A stretch of DNA of 64,000 bases. Origin: an uncultured Oscillospiraceae bacterium (lineage in GTDB: Bacteria; Bacillota; Clostridia; Oscillospirales; Ruminococcaceae). A model generated the notes under the pieces. The model was not told the origin of the DNA. It worked only from the letters and a program-made list of their open reading frames with translations, and made no database searches. The DNA is taken from the NCBI GenBank assembly GCA_934446355.1, contig CAKSEC010000001.1:186001-250000 (forward strand), written 5' to 3'. This document shows, one piece after another, positions 16,095 through 23,605 of the stretch; position 1 is the stretch's first letter, and every line of letters starts with the position of its first letter. A program made the position numbers and the translations under genes.

Positions 16095-16123
16095 ATCATA
16101 CCACATTTCAGGCAAAAATGCAA
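16095..16123 (-). promoter_or_regulatory. Sigma-A promoter of the lysC operon
   Basis: Minus strand: TTGCAT (16118-16123), 17 bases, TATGAT (16095-16100), with TGTGG before the -10. Confidence 0.8.
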
Positions 16124-16162
16124 GGGCAAAAGCCCCATTCGCTCAAAAAAAGCATTTCGCAC

Positions 16163-16200
16163 AAAAAAAACTCCTCCCCGGAGTATTCCCCGGGGAGGAG
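16163..16200 (-). terminator. Terminator of the left flagellin gene
   Basis: An 11-bp stem (16171-16181 with 16190-16200, CTCCTCCCCGG/CCGGGGAGGAG) is followed on the minus strand by eight Ts (16163-16170). It lies 55 bases past the flagellin stop and insulates lysC from strong flagellin transcription. Confidence 0.9.
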
Positions 16201-16254
16201 CGATACGTATCGTTTTATGCCGCATTCATGCAGCCATCGTCAATTCCGTAGGAA

Positions 16255-18210
16255 TTAGCCGAGGAGCTGGAGAATGGACTGCGGCTGCTGATTTGCCTGA
16301 GCGAGCATGGACTGAGCTGCCTGCTGAAGAATGTTGTACTTGGTGTAGTTGAGCATCTCAGAAGCCATATCAGTGTCACGGATAGTGGACTCAGCGTCAG
16401 TCAGGTTCTCAGAGGTTGTGGTCAGGTTCTCGATCTTGTGTTCCAGTCTGTTCTGGATAGAACCGAAGGAAGCACGTACCATGGATACCTTGTTGATTGC
16501 CTTGTCGATCTGGTCGATAGCTTCGTTAGCGTCGTCAGCAGTTGCAAGGGACAGGTTCTCGGTGTTCAGACCTTCCTTGCGAGCAGAGATGTTCAGAGTA
16601 GGCTCCAGTGTGCCCATATCTGCAGTTCTGTCTGCGTTATAGTTGAACGTGAAGTTTACGGAATCCTTGGATCTTGCACCAGTCTGCAGAATGATGTTGT
16701 TTGTGTAGGTCAGTCTTGCAGTGGAGTTCTTGAAAGAGTTAGCCTCTGAAACGCTCTTGTCGATAACGGTGCTCTTGTCTACGATGAGAGAAGCGTTATT
16801 CTTCTCGGTAGAGGGCAGACGGTAACCATCAACAGTCATTGTGATGGTTGCAGTAGCTGCAGCGGTACCTGTTCCATCGGTCTTAACATCACCAAATGTG
16901 ATGGTTCCGATTTCTTCATTCTTATATGTAAGAATGAAGCTATTGCCACCAGCTGTCGGAGCTACCTTGTATGCCCAACCAGTATCGGTAGCAGTTGCTA
17001 CACCAAGAGTTGTAGCACCAATCTTAACACCGGTTGCTGCAACAGAATTGCCAGCAGTAGCAGTGTTTGTGAATGTCATTTCAAGGGTTGCACCATCAAG
17101 GTTCTTGATTGCTTCCTGATAGATTGCGCTCTTTGTGTCGCCAGTCCACTTAGCTGCAACGTTAGCGTTGAGTTCAATGCTGAAGTTCTTAGCGATCGTG
17201 CTCTGTACAGTGTCATCCCAAGTTGTAGTACCACCCATCTTGATACCTTCCTTGCCATCGCCGTACATATCAATTGCACCAGCGTTGGTAGGAGCCTGAG
17301 GAGTAGCGTCGGGCTTTGTGTACTTAACGGTGAAGAAGTCGCCTGCCTTTGCGCCTATGGTGTCTGCTACAACATTAACGCCGGTAACAGTATCCTTAAG
17401 ACCACCGTTTGCGGTAACGGTGGTTGCTCCGCCGTATTTGCCGACTTCCTTTCCGTTATTGTCAACATAAGAAGCGTTATACTTTGTTACCTTGCCGTTT
17501 TCATCAACTTCAGCTACGGTGTACTTGATGTTGATTTCGGTGCTATTAGCTGCAGCGGTGTAACCGTCGGTCTTTGCCTGATCCCACAGCTTGCCTGCGC
17601 CAACAGCGGTCTTGTCGTTAGGGTCGCTTACAACATAAGCAGAATCCTGAAGTTCAGGAGCCTTCTTAGAATAGTCGTTCTTAGCTACCATATCAACAGG
17701 AGCCTTTGCTCTCTCAGCAGCGAGCTGCTTGTCGAGATTTGCATAGTTGAACTCGCCGTCCTCAGCCTTAAGACCATCAGCCATCTCGCCGCCGTTCAGT
17801 ACGATAGTGCCGTTGAAGTCAGTATCAGCGATCTGGTTCAGTTCGTCGTTGAGCTGGTCGAACTCGAGCTGGATAGCAGCACGGTCGGTAGCGTTATCGT
17901 ATGTGCCGTTAGCGGACTCGGTAGCGAGCTCCTTCATTCTCTGCAGAATGGAGTGTGTTTCCTGAGCAGCACCCTCAAAGGTCTGGATCATGGAGATACC
18001 GTCCTGAGAGTTTCTCTTAGCCTGGTTCAGACCACGGATCTGGCTTCTCATCTTCTCAGAAATTGCCAGACCTGCAGCGTCGTCGCCTGCACGGTTGATT
18101 CTGTAGCCGGAAGAAAGCTTCTCAGATGCCTTCTTAAGACCTGCAACGTTTGTGTTCAGCCTGTTGTACGCGTTAAGCGCGTTCATGTTGTGCTGTACTA
18201 CCATTCCCAT
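16255..18210 (-). CDS. fliC: Flagellin A (currently expressed copy)
   Basis: 651 residues. Conserved D0/D1 helices form the ends (MGMVVQHNMNALNAYNRLN at the start; NILQQAAQSMLAQANQQPQ at the end), with a long Ala/Thr-rich variable domain at about residues 140-500. It polymerises into the flagellar filament. AAGGAGGAT lies 7 bases before the ATG, and a sigma-28 promoter is at 18349-18375, so this copy is ON in the sequenced orientation. The first 405 coding bases are identical to flagellin B at 20954-23155. The middle domains are unrelated in detail, as expected for antigenic variants. No csrA, fliW, fliS or fliD gene is nearby. Confidence 0.97.
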   Translation of the reverse strand: MGMVVQHNMNALNAYNRLNTNVAGLKKASEKLSSGYRINRAGDDAAGLAISEKMRSQIRGLNQAKRNSQDGISMIQTFEGAAQETHSILQRMKELATESANGTYDNATDRAAIQLEFDQLNDELNQIADTDFNGTIVLNGGEMADGLKAEDGEFNYANLDKQLAAERAKAPVDMVAKNDYSKKAPELQDSAYVVSDPNDKTAVGAGKLWDQAKTDGYTAAANSTEINIKYTVAEVDENGKVTKYNASYVDNNGKEVGKYGGATTVTANGGLKDTVTGVNVVADTIGAKAGDFFTVKYTKPDATPQAPTNAGAIDMYGDGKEGIKMGGTTTWDDTVQSTIAKNFSIELNANVAAKWTGDTKSAIYQEAIKNLDGATLEMTFTNTATAGNSVAATGVKIGATTLGVATATDTGWAYKVAPTAGGNSFILTYKNEEIGTITFGDVKTDGTGTAAATATITMTVDGYRLPSTEKNNASLIVDKSTVIDKSVSEANSFKNSTARLTYTNNIILQTGARSKDSVNFTFNYNADRTADMGTLEPTLNISARKEGLNTENLSLATADDANEAIDQIDKAINKVSMVRASFGSIQNRLEHKIENLTTTSENLTDAESTIRDTDMASEMLNYTKYNILQQAAQSMLAQANQQPQSILQLLG

Positions 18211-18216
18211 AGTAAT
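17806..18216 (-). repeat. Left arm of 411-bp perfect inverted repeat
   Basis: Covers ATTACT, the flagellin A start codon and its first 405 coding bases. I compared it base by base with 20948-21358 on the other strand and found no mismatch. Identity ends abruptly on both sides: ATCGTACTG against GTTGTTCTC at the inner coding end, and GGAT against GGTA at the upstream end. This marks the edge of the exchangeable sequence. Confidence 0.95.
18196..18214. promoter_or_regulatory. Candidate recombination core, left
   Basis: A dyad TACTA-N9-TAGTA spans the flagellin start codon. The same dyad is at 20950-20968 in the other arm. Serine recombinases bind dyads of this kind, but the crossover could be anywhere in the 411-bp repeat, so this is a candidate only. 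Confidence 0.35.
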
Positions 18217-18236
18217 ATCCTCCTTGAATTTTTACA

Positions 18237-18268
18237 CGCCTCTTATTCGGAATCATTCCTGTGAGGCG
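18237..18268 (-). promoter_or_regulatory. Flagellin leader hairpin with CsrA-like site
   Basis: In the mRNA, CGCCTC pairs with GAGGCG and an inner GGAA/TTCC stem lies within. The loop region contains ACAGGAATG, close to the CsrA site consensus ACAnGGA(U)G. It is about 13 bases upstream of the AAGGAGGAT ribosome site. In Bacillus subtilis hag, CsrA binds comparable sites; by analogy this could control flagellin translation. Confidence 0.4.
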
Positions 18269-18348
18269 GTCTAAAGTAATTGGTTTTCCCTCTGCCTTTA
18301 TGTACACTTGGGCGTTGGGATTTTAGCTTTTCAGCTATCACGTATATT

Positions 18349-18375
18349 ATATCGGCTGTTCCCTCCGGAACTTTA
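18349..18375 (-). promoter_or_regulatory. Sigma-28 (SigD) flagellin promoter
   Basis: Minus strand TAAAGTTC (18368-18375), 11 bases, GCCGATAT (18349-18356), an essentially perfect match to the Bacillus SigD pattern TAAA-N15-GCCGATAT. The spacer contains the inverted repeat GTTCC-N4-GGAAC. It is the only flagellin promoter in the locus and lies on the invertible segment. The leader to the start codon is about 130 bases. Confidence 0.92.
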
Positions 18376-18534
18376 GCGTTTTTAGTATAATTTTTTTATA
18401 TTTTTTTCATCTTTTTGTGGATTATTTGTCCACTGTTACAAATTGAACCAAGTTTAATGTCCCTGTCCCGCTGTACCGACTTGAAATCCGCACAGAAATA
18501 TTTAATATATAAATAAGAAAGGAGCTGCATTTTA

Positions 18535-19674
18535 ATGACAAAAGAAAGCACGCCGCCGGAAGCAAAGGTAGCCGCCTATGCCCGTGTGTCGCTTGAAACG
18601 GACAGGCTTTCGCATTCGCTTTCGGCACAGACCGAATACTACAGCCGGCTTATTCTAAGCAAGCCCGGCTGGCAGCTTGCCGGAATATATTCCGACAGCT
18701 TCATCAGCGGGACGGAAACGTCAAGGCGTTCAGGCTTCCGGCGGCTCATCACAGACTGCGAAAACGGCAGGATAGACATTGTTCTGTGCAAATCCATCAG
18801 CCGCTTTGCGAGGAATACCGTAGACCTGCTCGAAACAGTGCGCCACCTGAAAGATATCGGCGTAGAGGTGCGCTTCGAGAAAGAGAACATCAGCTCCCTG
18901 TCCTCCGAGGGCGAGCTTCTGCTGACTATCCTCGCAAGCTTTGCGCAGGAGGAGAGCCGCTCCATCTCCGAAAACGTGAAGTGGGGCATACGCAGGCGTT
19001 TTCAGTCCGGCGAGGCGGTAATGCGCAACCGCACGGTGTTCGGCTATCGCTATGTCGGCGGGAAATATGTCGTCCACCCTGAGGAAGCCGGTATAGTACG
19101 GCTGATATTCAGCGACTACATCAGCGGCATTCCCCTGCGCAAGATAACCGAACGTCTCAATTCAAGCGGTATCCGCACCACAAGGGGCTTCGGGTTCTCG
19201 CACAATCAGATAGACTATATCGTGCACAACGAGATCTATGCGGGAAACATCGTCCTGCAAAAGACCTACGTGCGTGATTTTATCACCCATTCAAAGGTGA
19301 AGAATCACGGCGAGCTTCCGCAGTATCGCTTCTCCGGCTGCCATGAAGCGATAATCGACCCGCAGACCTTTGCCCGTGCGCAGGAGGAATCCCGCCGCCG
19401 CACCGCCGCCCGCCATACCTACTGTTTCTCCGGCAGACTTATCTGCGGCTCATGTGGAAAGCCGTTCACAAGGTTCTCGAATAACGGCAGATACGCCCGC
19501 TGGCACTGCCGCAAATGCCCCGGCGTCAAGCTAAAGGAGGACAAGCTGCTGTCCCTTTTTGCCATGACCGAAAGCGAGATATCCGACCGGCTTCTGCGGG
19601 CGGTCGTGCAGGATAACGGAACGCTCAGCGCTGAATATTATGATGGGAGGACAGAACAATGGCAATACAAATAA
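18535..19674 (+). CDS. Serine recombinase 1 (flagellin switch)
   Basis: 379 residues. Resolvase domain at about 10-155 with YARVS; the catalytic Ser is S19 and R17 precedes it. CKSISRFARN and FAQEESRSISENVKWG are further family signatures. The recombinase domain follows (160-275) and then a zinc ribbon CGSCG...CRKC at about 300-335. It should cut and rejoin DNA through a phosphoserine intermediate; DNA inversion between the flagellin arms is inferred from position. It is shorter than phage integrases of this family and shows no long coiled coil. AAAGGAG is 10 bases before the start; only a weak promoter (TTGAAA at 18481) is visible. It overlaps recombinase 2 by 16 bases. Confidence 0.93.
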   Translation: MTKESTPPEAKVAAYARVSLETDRLSHSLSAQTEYYSRLILSKPGWQLAGIYSDSFISGTETSRRSGFRRLITDCENGRIDIVLCKSISRFARNTVDLLETVRHLKDIGVEVRFEKENISSLSSEGELLLTILASFAQEESRSISENVKWGIRRRFQSGEAVMRNRTVFGYRYVGGKYVVHPEEAGIVRLIFSDYISGIPLRKITERLNSSGIRTTRGFGFSHNQIDYIVHNEIYAGNIVLQKTYVRDFITHSKVKNHGELPQYRFSGCHEAIIDPQTFARAQEESRRRTAARHTYCFSGRLICGSCGKPFTRFSNNGRYARWHCRKCPGVKLKEDKLLSLFAMTESEISDRLLRAVVQDNGTLSAEYYDGRTEQWQYK

Positions 19675-20948
19675 TCCGGCTGCCCGCAACGATGGACCGC
19701 TTCACCGCCGACCCTATCGGCAGCGCAAAGCCGCGCCGCACCGCCGCCTACGCCAGAGTATCGACCGACCACGCCGACCAGCTGACCAGCTATGCGGCGC
19801 AGGTCAGCTATTACACCGAGTATATCAAAAGCCGTCCCGAACTTGATTTTGTCGGGGTATACACCGACGAGGGAATAACCGGCACTTCTACCGTGCACCG
19901 TGACGGCTTCCGCCAGATGGTCGCAGACGCCGTTTCCGGCAAAATAGACCTGATAATCACGAAATCCGTTTCACGCTTCGCCCGCAACACCGTGGACAGC
20001 CTTTCGACAATACGCCTGCTGAAAGAACACGGCGTAGAGTGCTACTTTGAAAAGGAGAACATCTGCACGTTCGACAGCAAGGGCGAGCTTCTCCTGACGA
20101 TAATGTCGAGCCTTGCGCAGGAGGAAGCCCGCTCCATCTCCGAAAACTGCACATGGGGACAGCGCAAGCGTTTCGCCGACGGAAAAGTGACCGTGCCCTT
20201 TTCCAGATTCCTCGGTTACGACAGAGGAGAGGACGGCGGTCTTGTCGTGAATGAAGAGCAGGCGCAGACCGTCCGCCGCATATATCAGCTTTTCCTGCAG
20301 GGAGAAACCACCTACGGCATAGCAAAGCTTCTCACGTGGGAGGGCGTACCCACTCCCGGCGGCGGGAAAAGATGGAGCTGGCTGGTCATTGAAAGCATAC
20401 TCACCAACGAGAAATACAAAGGCGACGCACTCCTGCAAAAGGCGTTCACCGTGGACTACCTCACCAAGCGAAAAAAGCTGAACGAGGGCGAAGTTACTCA
20501 GTACTATGTAAAAGACAGCCACGAGGGCATAGTCACGCCCGAAATGTTCGCTCAGGTACAGCAGGAATTTGAACGCCGCCGAGATCCCGACGAGCGCACC
20601 TGCGCAGATATCTTTTCATCAAGGCTGGAATGTGGGGGCTGCGGCAGAGCCTATGAGCCGGAAGTCATTCACTCGACCCACAGATACCGCCGTACTCTCT
20701 GGAAATGCAGTGCGTGCGGTTCGGCTCACCTGATGGAAGCCGAGATACGCGCGGCTTTCATCGGCGCACTCAACAGCCTGACCCCCGAAAAGCGAGCCGA
20801 ACTGCTCGGCAGTCCCGCCCCGTTGGCAGATTTTGACGAAAGACTGTGGTGCGCCCTCGTTGACCGAATGATAGTGCATGACAAAACCGATATATGTATA
20901 CTCTTTCGGGACGGAACGCAGGTCAAAACGAGTGTTCCGACCGGGTAA
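19659..20948 (+). CDS. Serine recombinase 2 (flagellin switch)
   Basis: 429 residues, same architecture as recombinase 1: YARVST with catalytic S35, TKSVSRFARNTVDSLST, LAQEEARSISENCTWGQRKRF, a recombinase domain, a zinc ribbon (CGGCG...CSACG) and a short C-terminal region. It starts inside the end of recombinase 1 with GGGAGG upstream, so the two are translationally coupled. It resembles recombinase 1 clearly but is not a recent copy, which suggests distinct roles such as heteromer formation or opposite switching directions. The stop codon (20946-20948) touches the right repeat and lies 5 bases before the flagellin B start. Confidence 0.93.
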   Translation: MAIQIIRLPATMDRFTADPIGSAKPRRTAAYARVSTDHADQLTSYAAQVSYYTEYIKSRPELDFVGVYTDEGITGTSTVHRDGFRQMVADAVSGKIDLIITKSVSRFARNTVDSLSTIRLLKEHGVECYFEKENICTFDSKGELLLTIMSSLAQEEARSISENCTWGQRKRFADGKVTVPFSRFLGYDRGEDGGLVVNEEQAQTVRRIYQLFLQGETTYGIAKLLTWEGVPTPGGGKRWSWLVIESILTNEKYKGDALLQKAFTVDYLTKRKKLNEGEVTQYYVKDSHEGIVTPEMFAQVQQEFERRRDPDERTCADIFSSRLECGGCGRAYEPEVIHSTHRYRRTLWKCSACGSAHLMEAEIRAAFIGALNSLTPEKRAELLGSPAPLADFDERLWCALVDRMIVHDKTDICILFRDGTQVKTSVPTG

Positions 20949-21358
20949 TTACTATGGGAATGGTAGTACAGCACAACATGAACGCGCTTAACGCGTACAA
21001 CAGGCTGAACACAAACGTTGCAGGTCTTAAGAAGGCATCTGAGAAGCTTTCTTCCGGCTACAGAATCAACCGTGCAGGCGACGACGCTGCAGGTCTGGCA
21101 ATTTCTGAGAAGATGAGAAGCCAGATCCGTGGTCTGAACCAGGCTAAGAGAAACTCTCAGGACGGTATCTCCATGATCCAGACCTTTGAGGGTGCTGCTC
21201 AGGAAACACACTCCATTCTGCAGAGAATGAAGGAGCTCGCTACCGAGTCCGCTAACGGCACATACGATAACGCTACCGACCGTGCTGCTATCCAGCTCGA
21301 GTTCGACCAGCTCAACGACGAACTGAACCAGATCGCTGATACTGACTTCAACGGCACT
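20948..21358 (+). repeat. Right arm of 411-bp perfect inverted repeat
   Basis: Identical to the complement of 17806-18216. It begins with the final A of the recombinase 2 stop codon and ends after codon 135 of flagellin B. Confidence 0.95.
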
Positions 21359-23155
21359 GTTGTTCTCAACGGCGGTACAATGGCTGACGGACTTGAAGCT
21401 ACAGGTATGCAGAACGGCATAGGCACATTTGACTATGCAAACAAACAGGCTCAGGTTATCGCTAAGGCAAAGGACGCAGCTGCTGCAGATGTTACCAATG
21501 CAAAGGCTGCTATGGACAAAGCTGCTGAAGCAATGACAAAGGACAAGTTTGACCTTTCCGCTAATGGCACTGCTCAGGAGTGGAACACCGTTGACAATTC
21601 AGCATATTCCAAGTCCGTTGCAGACACGCTCTGGAAGGCACTTGGTCTGACTGCTGACGGCACAGCGACCGCTGCTGCAGACGCAACAAAGTATTCATCT
21701 GCTGACATTACGTTCAAGGTTGCAAAGGACGCTACAACCGGAAATCTGACCTATACAGTTGATTCTGCAAAGGATAACCTTGGCAATGATATAACTGCAA
21801 AGGCTCAGGCTGCACTCACTGCAATTACATCGTTCAATGGCACAGCGACTACAACCGGTAAGGGTGGTTTCACATTCACTGCAGGTGGTGCAACATTTAA
21901 CGCTGAGTTTGACGCTACAACAGCTAAGACTGGCGATACCGTAACCCTGACATTCACCAATACTCCCGATGTCAACAAGGCACCGACCAATATCACTATC
22001 GAGAGCAACAGCTTCAAAGTTACCGGTGGCGATAAGGGCAATGTTACCGCTCCTGCAACAACAGCTGTAAAGCTGACAAATGACGTCATCAAGGATTCCG
22101 ATATGAGCCTTGCTAATGAAGCTATCTTCAAGGCAATCGACGGAATGAAGTTTGAGTATACAATCGGTAATGGCGGCAAGACCGTAACAGGCGTAAAGTT
22201 TACTCTCGGCGGCTCCGATACTGCAACTGATTTCACAGCTAATATCGGTACTACAAAGGATATCTCTGTAAGCTATACAGACGAGAACGGCGCAACCAAG
22301 ACCGCTAAATTCAATATAAAGATCGCCAACGACGGTTCTATCGAGTTCAAGACTGCAGACCCTGCAAATGCCGATGCCGGTAAGACAAAGTTTGCTGAAT
22401 TTGGCAAGCTCACAGTTACAAACAATGCAACAGAGGATACAAAAGTTGAGTTTGAGCTTTCTCTGGACGCATTCAAGTACGCAGGTGAAACAGCTACGCC
22501 CACTATTTCTGCTGGTAAGGATTCTACTCTTAAGACTTCCAACTCCGCTGCAGACGCTTATAGTGCCGCTCAGAAGGCGTATGCTGACGCTGTAAAGGCA
22601 CAGGCTGACGCTTCTGCTGACTATGCTTCTGCAAAGGCATTCCTCGATAAGAAGGGCGTTTCCGTTGCTGACTCTTTCGATAACTCCAAAGCAATAATGA
22701 CCTATGCTGAGAACATCACTCTGCAGACTGGTGCAAGAACCAAGGACAGCGTAAACTTCACATTCAACTATGATGTTAAGGATACAGCTGATCTGGGCAC
22801 TCTTGAAGCTAACCTGAACATCTCTGCTCGTGAAAAGGGTCTGAACACTGAGGGTCTGTCCCTTGCAACTGCTAAGGACGCTAACCAAGCTATCGACCAG
22901 ATCGACAAGGCTATCAACAAGGTATCCATGGTACGTGCTTCCTTCGGTTCTATCCAGAACAGACTGGAACACAAGATTGAGAACCTGACCACAACTTCTG
23001 AGAACCTGACCGACGCTGAATCCAGCATCCGTGACACTGATATGGCTTCTGAGATGCTCAACTACACCAAGTACAACATTCTTCAGCAGGCAGCTCAGTC
23101 CATGCTCGCTCAGGCAAATCAGCAGCCGCAGTCCATTCTCCAGCTCCTCGGCTAA
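20954..23155 (+). CDS. fliC: Flagellin B (silent copy in this orientation)
   Basis: 733 residues from MGMVVQHNMNALNAYNRLN. A frame extending to 20894 only reads recombinase 2 bases and is rejected. The D0/D1 N-terminus is identical to flagellin A; the C-terminus is nearly so; the central domain (about 140-590) is larger and different, rich in Ala, Thr and Lys. There is no Shine-Dalgarno: the start is preceded by CCGGGTAATTACT. There is also no promoter except read-through from the recombinase genes. It would be expressed after inversion brings the sigma-28 promoter and AAGGAGGAT in front. The open frame is intact, so it is a stored alternative, not a pseudogene. Terminator at 23206-23237. Confidence 0.95.
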   Translation: MGMVVQHNMNALNAYNRLNTNVAGLKKASEKLSSGYRINRAGDDAAGLAISEKMRSQIRGLNQAKRNSQDGISMIQTFEGAAQETHSILQRMKELATESANGTYDNATDRAAIQLEFDQLNDELNQIADTDFNGTVVLNGGTMADGLEATGMQNGIGTFDYANKQAQVIAKAKDAAAADVTNAKAAMDKAAEAMTKDKFDLSANGTAQEWNTVDNSAYSKSVADTLWKALGLTADGTATAAADATKYSSADITFKVAKDATTGNLTYTVDSAKDNLGNDITAKAQAALTAITSFNGTATTTGKGGFTFTAGGATFNAEFDATTAKTGDTVTLTFTNTPDVNKAPTNITIESNSFKVTGGDKGNVTAPATTAVKLTNDVIKDSDMSLANEAIFKAIDGMKFEYTIGNGGKTVTGVKFTLGGSDTATDFTANIGTTKDISVSYTDENGATKTAKFNIKIANDGSIEFKTADPANADAGKTKFAEFGKLTVTNNATEDTKVEFELSLDAFKYAGETATPTISAGKDSTLKTSNSAADAYSAAQKAYADAVKAQADASADYASAKAFLDKKGVSVADSFDNSKAIMTYAENITLQTGARTKDSVNFTFNYDVKDTADLGTLEANLNISAREKGLNTEGLSLATAKDANQAIDQIDKAINKVSMVRASFGSIQNRLEHKIENLTTTSENLTDAESSIRDTDMASEMLNYTKYNILQQAAQSMLAQANQQPQSILQLLG

Positions 23156-23205
23156 TTCCATCGAGCTTAGTATGGCGGCATAAACGGCTAATATCCAATA
23201 GCAAG

Positions 23206-23237
23206 ATACCCTGCACCGCAAAAGTGGTGCAGGGTAT
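23206..23237 (+). terminator. Terminator of flagellin B
   Basis: A 12-bp perfect stem ATACCCTGCACC/GGTGCAGGGTAT with loop GCAAAAGT, followed by TTCTTTG. Confidence 0.88.
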
Positions 23238-23258
23238 TTCTTTGTAACAATTTTTCCA

Positions 23259-23361
23259 AGACTGGCGAGAAGCCCTCAGATTCTAGGAACAAGCCTAACG
23301 ACTAGGCTTTGTGCCTGTCGTTAGGTTCGTGACGACGAAGATGAGGGTTTATCGCCAGTCT
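23259..23361. repeat. Folded repeat element, medium copy (103 bp)
   Basis: The ends pair as AGACTGGCGAGAAGCCCTCA with TGAGGGTTTATCGCCAGTCT. The interior keeps GATTCTAGGAAC, CTAACGACTAGGCTTTGTGC, CCTGTCGTTAGG and GACGACGAAGATGAGGG, shared with the 238-bp copy at 6262 but without its extra hairpins. It lies between the flagellin B terminator and the stop codon of the ftrB-like gene. Confidence 0.8.
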
Positions 23362-23560
23362 AGTCCTTGCTTTTATAATAGAGCATACAGTGACAATACC
23401 CCTCAAAATTCGGGTCAGCTATCTGCTTTCTGAACTCCTCGCACATACACTTGTTTTCCGGAGTGCGCTCCAGCCTGCACGGACAGTAGCCGCCGGTCTT
23501 TTTCAGACCCTCCCTGACCATCTTAACTATTTCCTTATCGTCGTTTTCCTTTACTTTCAT
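23360..23560 (-). CDS. Ferredoxin-thioredoxin reductase catalytic-subunit-like protein
   Basis: 66 residues starting MKVKENDDKEIVKMVREGL; the ATG is 8 bases after GAGG, and the GTG three codons earlier overlaps that ribosome site. Cysteine motifs GYCPCR, KCMCEEF and GYCHCM match the order of the FTR beta chain (CPC...CxC...CHC) that binds a 4Fe-4S cluster and a redox disulfide. The spacing between the first two motifs (10 residues) is shorter than in plant-type FTR. It may reduce a thioredoxin with ferredoxin electrons; partner genes are not nearby. Last gene of the khpA side of the ffh-rpsP group. Confidence 0.75.
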   Translation of the reverse strand: MKVKENDDKEIVKMVREGLKKTGGYCPCRLERTPENKCMCEEFRKQIADPNFEGYCHCMLYYKSKD

Positions 23561-23605
23561 AGAGTACACCTCAAAAACAAACAGGGCTGCATAACAGCCC
23601 CGCTT

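Larger units (their letters stand above)
18217..20947. mobile_element. Predicted invertible segment (recombinases + flagellin promoter)
   Basis: 2731 bp between the two 411-bp inverted arms. It carries, pointing left, the sigma-28 promoter, leader hairpin and Shine-Dalgarno for flagellin and, pointing right, two serine recombinase genes. Inversion would connect promoter and Shine-Dalgarno to the right flagellin and place the recombinase end next to the left flagellin. The recombinase 2 stop is rebuilt in both orientations because its last A is the first base of the repeat. The current orientation is left ON, right OFF. Confidence 0.88.

Noticed and set aside
18386..18391. TATAAT as a recombinase promoter
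   Set aside because: No matching -35 hexamer upstream; it falls within the AT-rich flank of the sigma-28 promoter.
20894..20953. Longer start for flagellin B
   Set aside because: The extra 20 residues are recombinase 2 bases read in another frame; the homologous start is at 20954.
21695..23221. 508-residue minus-strand frame
   Set aside because: Antisense shadow of flagellin B; Cys/Ser-rich composition unlike any protein, no ribosome site.
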